DNA from: Haberlea rhodopensis
Taxonomy: Eukaryota > Streptophyta > Magnoliopsida > Lamiales > Gesneriaceae
Assembly: GCA_907163345.1 (NCBI GenBank)
Contig: CAJQUN010000052.1
Coordinates: 372,001 to 436,000, forward strand
Reading direction: 5' to 3'
Length of the DNA: 64,000 nt
Below the pieces are notes generated by a model, which saw only the letters and a list, made by a program, of their open reading frames with translations, was not told the origin of the DNA and searched no databases. This document shows positions 58,017 through 64,000 of this stretch, piece by piece. Each line of letters opens with the position of its first letter. Position 1 is the stretch's first letter. Position numbers and translations under genes: made by a program.

Positions 58017-60609
58017 TGTAATGTCCGAAATAATTATTAATGATGCAATTGATGTAATTATGGTGGTTATATGATATGTTGAGATTTAATTCTTGGGTAT
58101 ATCCGAAATAATTATTAATGATGCAATTGATGTAATTATGGTGGTTATATGATATGTTGAGATTTAATTCTTGGGTATCGGATTTCGAAGCGGAGTTGGG
58201 ATAAATAATTTCGGGATCGAATTTATAATGCTAATTAACACCGAAATTTTATTAAATATAAAATTTGCATTAAATCGAAAGATTTAATTTTGTGATTCAA
58301 ATAAGGACATGAAGTTAGGTGTGGACTGTACATGTGTTGCACCTGCACCAGTACACCGGTGACACCCCGATGTTCATAATTGGTCGGAAATTAATATATA
58401 TCGGTGTAGGATGTAAAACACATACCAAAACATGTAAAACACACACAGATCGCGGACACCTACGAAAAGGTGCGAAAACACGCACTTCTCGCGCGATCAC
58501 TGACCACCGTGTACTTATCTGCTCCGTTCGCCGTCGTCCGACCACCTAACGACGATACCGACCTACCACTGTGTTCACAACTCTCCGGCGAACATTTACA
58601 TACTAGATAATCGAATTTTGATGTTCGGAAAGGTGTTCGATTTTGACCTGGAATGAACGAAATCGCACAGACTAGGGTTTGAGGAACTCTGGTTCGATTT
58701 CTTCGATTCTACACCAAATTGGACGAAGCGATATACCAAATCTCTTCCCCTCACCTGGACGACGATTTCTACACCGGTCTCCGCCACTACCGCCGCCGGA
58801 GGTCGCCGGAATCGGAGGAAATGTGTGCGTGAACTGTGTGAGAAATTGGGTAAATTTTGATATCCGATTTTTCGACTTTGCTTCGATAATTACCAATTAA
58901 TTTGAGTTCGTAAATGAACTGCTATCCTTGCTTGAAAATCTGCTGCATTTGATTCAAATCTTGTTATATTGGTTTCACCTTCCTGCTGAATGAGTCTATC
59001 TATGCTGCTGAAATGAGTTAAAAAAGACTGTTGTAGAGAATTGAATTAACCTGGTATTTGGGCCAAATTCTTGTTGTTGAATTTTGGGGTTTACATCATG
59101 GCCGAAATTTAAGGGACGTAACTGCTAAATTTTGGGGTTGTTTGGGCTTGACAATCATGCCTGTATGGTGTTTGTTCATATACTTAAGTGATATTCAAGT
59201 GTTGGCTCAAAAGCCCTATAAGTTGTGTAGTAGGAAATTCTACTTTTATGATTTAGAATATTGTAGTGTTTTGGTGAGTGTTGAGCTATGATGTGAGATG
59301 CTAATGACTTCGAGCCTGTGCCATTATGTCCATAGGAGAGTTAGATACATGTCAATGTGTGTTCTAAGCAAATAGTACTTATGAATATGCTTGAATATGT
59401 TATATAGCATAAATTGGTGATTTATATCACTTGGCTGAGTGAATGATGATAATATTGAGTTGTTGAATTAAGATATTGAATCGATATGAATGATATCGAT
59501 TGGATTGACAATGAACTAATATTCAGTGATAATTTCGATATAGATTCTTCATGATTCTCAAGATGTCGGGATAGCCCATCATATTGTCGACTATAAGGTA
59601 CGTGGTGACGTACGAGCAGGTATACCCAGTATTTATATATTCATACATACATGTATTTTAATATGTGATGTTTAAGGTTCAGTGATTGAGTTTGATAATT
59701 GAGTTTAATACACGTGGAATGGTGGATACGTCGATGTACGTGATCCGGGTATACGAGTTGATTATTGATGCCTTTGGCATGATCGATATGCGAAGTGGTT
59801 GAGAATGAGATTAATTGAGCTGCCTTCGAGATAAGATTTGTCATGCTTAAGTATAAATGATAAAGTGTGGTTATGCCGTATTTATTGCATTGATGAGTAT
59901 CATGCTTTGAATAATGATATTGACCATGATGTTTATGGAAATATATAAGATTGAAACAGGAACAGTTCGTGATAGCTATGCCGGTTTGAAATTTGTAACA
60001 GGGAGTATACTTTTTGAGTTTTAAATAATCTAAATTGTTGCATTACAATTTCATATATTGATTTGTGAATGAATATTGAGTTGGAGTATGCTCACCCGTG
60101 TGGGGGTTGTTTCTGTTGAAACAGGTACAACAGGTACTAAGCTACTTTGGGATATTGATTCGAGCTTGTTGGATCATGCCGCTTCCAGAAGCGTATATGA
60201 GAGTGGGTAAATAGTATACGCTATTTATTCAGTTAGATTGGTATTCATTTATTTGTTGCTCGTATGTGAGCAACTGGAAGCATGTATATGGACTGTATAA
60301 GGGTGTTGAAGCCCACTTTTGATGTCTTCTTAGTATTGTGTTTTTTTTCCTGGCTGGGAATTGTTTTGGTGATGTGTTGGGATAGCTCAATTTATGGGGA
60401 GACTCTGCCCAAAGTTTATAAAAACCCACAATGTAAAAGTGGTGCAATGGTGATGATAATGGGTGAATCTTGAGTCTTATTGCTGAGTATTATTAATGTC
60501 ATGGAGAATATGTGAAGTATGTAATGATTCTTTTAAAGAATGGAAAATTTTTATACTCAAATGACGTCATAATTGCACTAATGACGAGTTAAGGGGTTGG
60601 GGTCTTACA
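58017..60609 (+). repeat. 5' LTR of family A element
   Basis: Starts TGTAATGTCCG and ends GGGGTCTTACA, directly followed by a primer-binding site. A 77 bp perfect tandem duplication opens it (58024-58101 and 58102-58178). Landmarks are GGTACGTGGTGACGTACGAGC (about 59598) and TGCTCACCCGTGTGGGGGTTG (about 60090). Length 2593 bp. The left flank is CATCT. The other end is outside the window. Confidence 0.8.
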
Positions 60610-60613
60610 TTAG

Positions 60614-60625
60614 TGGTATCAGAGC
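60614..60625 (+). promoter_or_regulatory. Primer-binding site (initiator tRNA-Met)
   Basis: TGGTATCAGAGC lies four bases after the LTR end. It is complementary to the 3' end of plant initiator tRNA-Met, the usual primer of copia and chromovirus elements. Confidence 0.85.
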
Positions 60626-63600
60626 AGTGGTTAGCTCTTTGGGATGTTTAATGGTCTAGGGATGTGTTGATCGACATGTATATCACATACTTTTATGCAT
60701 GATTGTAGTTTTCTGTCATTGTGACATGACGCCTGCTATGTGCATTTTATGATATGAAGCAATGAAATATGTGCCATTGATGATATGAAGCAATAAAAAA
60801 TGGTGTTATTGCTAACCATCGTGATTGCAGGATCGTATGAGATACGATGAACATACACAATGAGGGTGGTATGGTTGAAAAACCTCGAGTATGGTAACTC
60901 GTTTTATTATCCTTAGCTTGACTAGGATAAAAATGATAATGCCTTTTCAGGTGCGTGATGAATGACATCGCTGATGGTAATTAATGTTGATAATAAGTGA
61001 ACATTGTTACTAGTAGAGAGATAAATGCATTTTATTGAGTTGAGTTTTGTGTACATGTATGTGCAGTGCTGAGAAATCTGATTTTGCAGGAGAAATCAGA
61101 AAAATGAGATATGATATCTGAAAATAGGACATGGCAGGCAGTACTGTGCGGTTGGAGTATGACAACAGATAATGTGACAATCGAGTATGTGTGTGTCATT
61201 TACAGGATGGCACAGGTACGTGTTAATGTACGATGATGTATTGATATTCCTATTCCTTTTGATGTTGATTATGATATATCACTGATTGTAAATGAATGAT
61301 GATATTGAGGGTCGCTGGCATGAGTAGATTGTGTCGCAGTAGCAGGGGAGCGACGTGTGGGTATAGCAGGCTTGGTATTGCTGCTATATCGATTATATAG
61401 TTGATGGGTCGCGATGATGATGCGACGATGGGGTATAGTAGGCTTGGTGATGCTACTATATCGATTATATATTGTGTCGCAGTAGTAGGGGAGCGACGAT
61501 GGGGTATAGTAGGCTTGGTGATGCTACTATATCGATTATATACGATGTGTCGCAAAGATGCGACGATGTGGTATAGTAGGCTTGGTGTTGCCACTATATC
61601 GATTATTTACGATGTGGTCGCCGCTGACGAGCGAGCAATGTGATATGGGTCGCCACTGATGAGTGAGCGATGTGTTATTGGGTCACCACTGACGAGTGAG
61701 TGATGTGGTCGCCGCTGACGAGCGAGCGATGTGAGTATTGTTGGGATCGACACTAGAGTGTGCAATGTCTTTTATGTGCCTCCACTATAGAGGGAGGGTG
61801 ATGAATATATGTTAATTTAAATTGACCTTGTTGATTTGACGTGTTGTGATAATCAACTGTACAGGTGAAAGCGATCATGGAGAGAGTGGATGAAGAGACA
61901 TTATTGTTTTCTTTCATTTTTATTGCAGTGGATGCAATAGCGGGGTGTGATTGATACCGATACATTGATGACATTTCTTGGCAAGATGATGGTATGATTA
62001 TATGGTGATATTTGAGATTTATAATATTTGCCGCTATCATATCGAAACGATGGAAATATTGTGAATGCCGCTGATATGTCGAGGCAATGAATATTTTTGG
62101 ATGGTCATGTTATTGATGATGAGTATATCAATTGTGTATTGATATGAATTATATTTTGTGGAATATTTATGTTGAGAACAGGGGCAGTTTAAAGGATCGA
62201 GTGTGGATCCACTGTGTACAGTAAGTGTTATTACATCTTATTGTTTTAAGAATGTAATTTTATTGGATATGATTATGGATATTATATGAATGCCAGTAGT
62301 GGCGATGATATTGTGCATGCACGTAGTGGCGATGAGATTATGTATGCCAGTGTTGGCAATTAGTATTGATATATATTGCTATTGTGTTAGCAACGAATCG
62401 TAGGGTGCCGTTATTCGGCGATGAATATTGATGTGCTGTTATTATGTTAGCATGAGTATTATTGTGCTAGCGATGTATATTGATGATGTGTTCATTTCAG
62501 ATAGCTGTGGACATTGTGTTATTGTTGTTCCTTGGGTACATGCGATGTAGACCCAAGAGGATATTGAAATGTTCCAGAGGAACAAGGAGTCGAGGTAACT
62601 ATTACGTTTGGTTTGGCATGTGAATATATGTTAATATATGTTGATAGATGTTGATTGCATTATCTCAGTGAGTTATATTAATTTTGAGAATCGATTGTGT
62701 AGATGGAATAACAGAAAATGAGAATCGCTTGAGATGGTATTTATTACTGTGAAAAGCATGCTAGATTGATATAGTGTAGGAGTAGTAGGTGAACGTGATC
62801 ATGTTGACATGAGATTAACGGGTACGTCACGAGATGACGTGGGATCACTATGAATGTCGTGTGTGGACATATGATATTTGTGAACATTCATGATTAATGA
62901 ATTATTATGTTTCTAGGATGAGTTAAAGATTGAAATGAATTGCGTCATTGAGGCATGCAATTGATTCTTATGTTGAATTTCAATCATCAAGATAAGTGAT
63001 AGTGTACTGTAGCATGTTGTGTATAGGAGTGCGTGAACTTTTGACGCAGGGAATTAATGTTCGATGCTGGAAACATTATGAATATCAAAATGCGTAAATG
63101 TCAAGGTACGTGGTTATGTTATGAGTATTTGAGAAATACTAATGAGTTTCTGTCTAATACTTCATACCAGATGATAGCTGGGTGATGAAGTATGGAAACG
63201 TTAATGCTTGAAAAAGCATGTGATTACTGTAATGAGCATGATACCATGATGCTGTCGTACATGTAAATGACTTAATCTACAAAGATCTGAGATTAATCAT
63301 TCAATGTTGATGTTGATACATTGTTTTAAATTGTTTATATACAAGTGATTTGTAAGGAATGTGGGATAATACAAGATAACTTATCTAAGTGGATAAGAAT
63401 AATGACGGGTTATGAGATAAATTTGAAGAATGAAGAATATTAAGATGTTAATGGACGTATAATCATGACATGAAAATATTCGTGTTAGACCATTCATTGT
63501 GATTTGATATTGATGATATATGATTGTTGGTGCGTATAATGTTGATATACGTATGTTAGAATTACTAATGGGTTTTCTAGTAATGCCTTTGCACCAGATA

Positions 63601-64000
63601 ATAGCCAGGGGATGATATATGAGAGGTTGATGTATAGGGGCTCAAGAGTTTCACTATATCATACGGACAATGGTGGTGATGTTGATATAAGTTGCATATA
63701 TTTGCAACAACACAGATTTAGATCTTGTGCAAGGAAACTGTACCGATGCGACTACACATGTACTGAAGTATGACAAGAAGTGATTGATTGCTAAACGGTG
63801 TAAGTGTTGCCTTTTATGAACTGTTAGCAATTTCCTTGATAAGTTAATTATAGGAATGAGCTTTTGAAATGTAAACAAATTGAACAAGGCAAGTATGATG
63901 TTAACCTCGGATTGATTACATGATAATGTTGGGATGGAGTAAAGTGATGTGAATTGCAGTATTGCGATCGTTGGTGTAATGGGGCACATGTGTGAGCCGT
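60626..64000 (+). mobile_element. Non-coding hairpin-rich internal domain of a family A element (LARD-like), runs off window
   Basis: Where gag should begin there is no ORF for 3.4 kb. Short inverted repeats are frequent instead: ATCGTAT/ATACGAT 60833-60848, TTATCCTTAG/CTAGGATAA about 60907-60930, CTGATTT/AAATCAG about 61079-61100, ACGTCA/TGACGT about 62823-62840, AGTATTT/AAATACT about 63122-63138, ATACTTCAT/ATGAAGTAT about 63159-63195, ATGCTT/AAGCAT about 63203-63218, CTTATC/GATAAG about 63381-63398 and ATTACTA/TAGTAAT about 63561-63584. The layout (intact LTR and PBS, no genes) fits a large retrotransposon derivative mobilised by other elements. Confidence 0.6.
61330..61735. repeat. Tandem repeats made of hairpins
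   Basis: Three to four ~75-90 bp units hold TAGTAGGCTTGGTGATGCTA and CTATATCGATTATAT plus a GTCGC..GCGAC stem. Each first part is itself a stem (TAGTAG/CTACTA). Four ~33 bp units GGTCGCC.CTGACGAG.GAGCGATGTG follow. Confidence 0.8.

Noticed and set aside
58315..58900. Overlapping ORFs of 60-77 aa on both strands in the LTR
   Set aside because: They lie in the GC-richer leader part of a family A LTR and have no recognisable domain.

Overview
This window is from a nuclear plant genome, most likely a eudicot. The reasons are spliced genes with short GT-AG introns, a plant-specific P450 family, a plant SAM/peroxiredoxin-like gene, and dense nested LTR retrotransposons primed by initiator tRNA-Met. 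I cannot name the species. Only two ordinary genes look intact. One is a five-exon cytochrome P450 (CYP749A/CYP72 clan, minus strand, 13439-11083). The other is a five-exon SAM-domain/AhpC-TSA-like gene (minus strand, 42355-40214). I rebuilt both exon by exon from splice sites. A possible 49-51 aa microprotein gene is present in three copies (32100, 34433, 36787). Almost everything else is mobile DNA.

Layout. 1-3905: 3' end of an Athila/Tat-type element (plant transposon-protein ORF, long non-coding tail, polypurine tract, LTR). 3906-8183: non-coding, hairpin-rich internal DNA with polypurine tract and 3' LTR of a chromovirus-like family ('family A'). 8184-10900: AT-rich spacer with a (TA)62 tract and short tandem repeats. 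10738-14014: the P450 gene, flanked by a ~115 bp inverted repeat. 14261-20718: degenerate Ty1-copia element with ~118 bp LTRs, its gag split by a solo LTR ('family C') with perfect GTATA target duplication. 20719-24612: unassigned DNA and a minisatellite-bearing LTR-like block. 24618-26586: family A solo LTR with perfect ATAAA duplication. 27732-30207: second family A solo LTR, inside an Athila/Tat-type LTR. 30425-31663: family C LTR.

31590-39740: a ~2.3 kb module in three tandem copies. Each carries the microprotein gene with TATA box and AATAAA signal, plus a PPR gene fragment. The first two also carry a minus-strand LTR. The third copy is interrupted by a MITE-like foldback (~155 bp) and by a 1568 bp Helitron whose empty site is preserved in the two sister copies. 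40214-42355: SAM/AhpC-TSA gene. 43175-47840: a ~4.6 kb imperfect palindrome, each arm holding about 40 copies of a 44-45 bp tandem repeat, with an LTR fragment at the centre.

48120-56340: a decayed plus-strand chromovirus (5' LTR, gag, protease, RT, RNase H, integrase, chromodomain tail). Catalytic residues are changed in protease, RT and integrase. 56345-58016: the 3' end of a minus-strand gypsy element. 58017-64000: 5' LTR, primer-binding site and 3.4 kb of non-coding, hairpin-dense internal DNA of family A, running off the window. Together with 3906-8183 this suggests a large non-autonomous LTR family (LARD type) with a structured internal domain.

The items I would follow first are the hairpin-rich LARD-like domain, the giant satellite palindrome, and the triplicated microprotein module with its Helitron.
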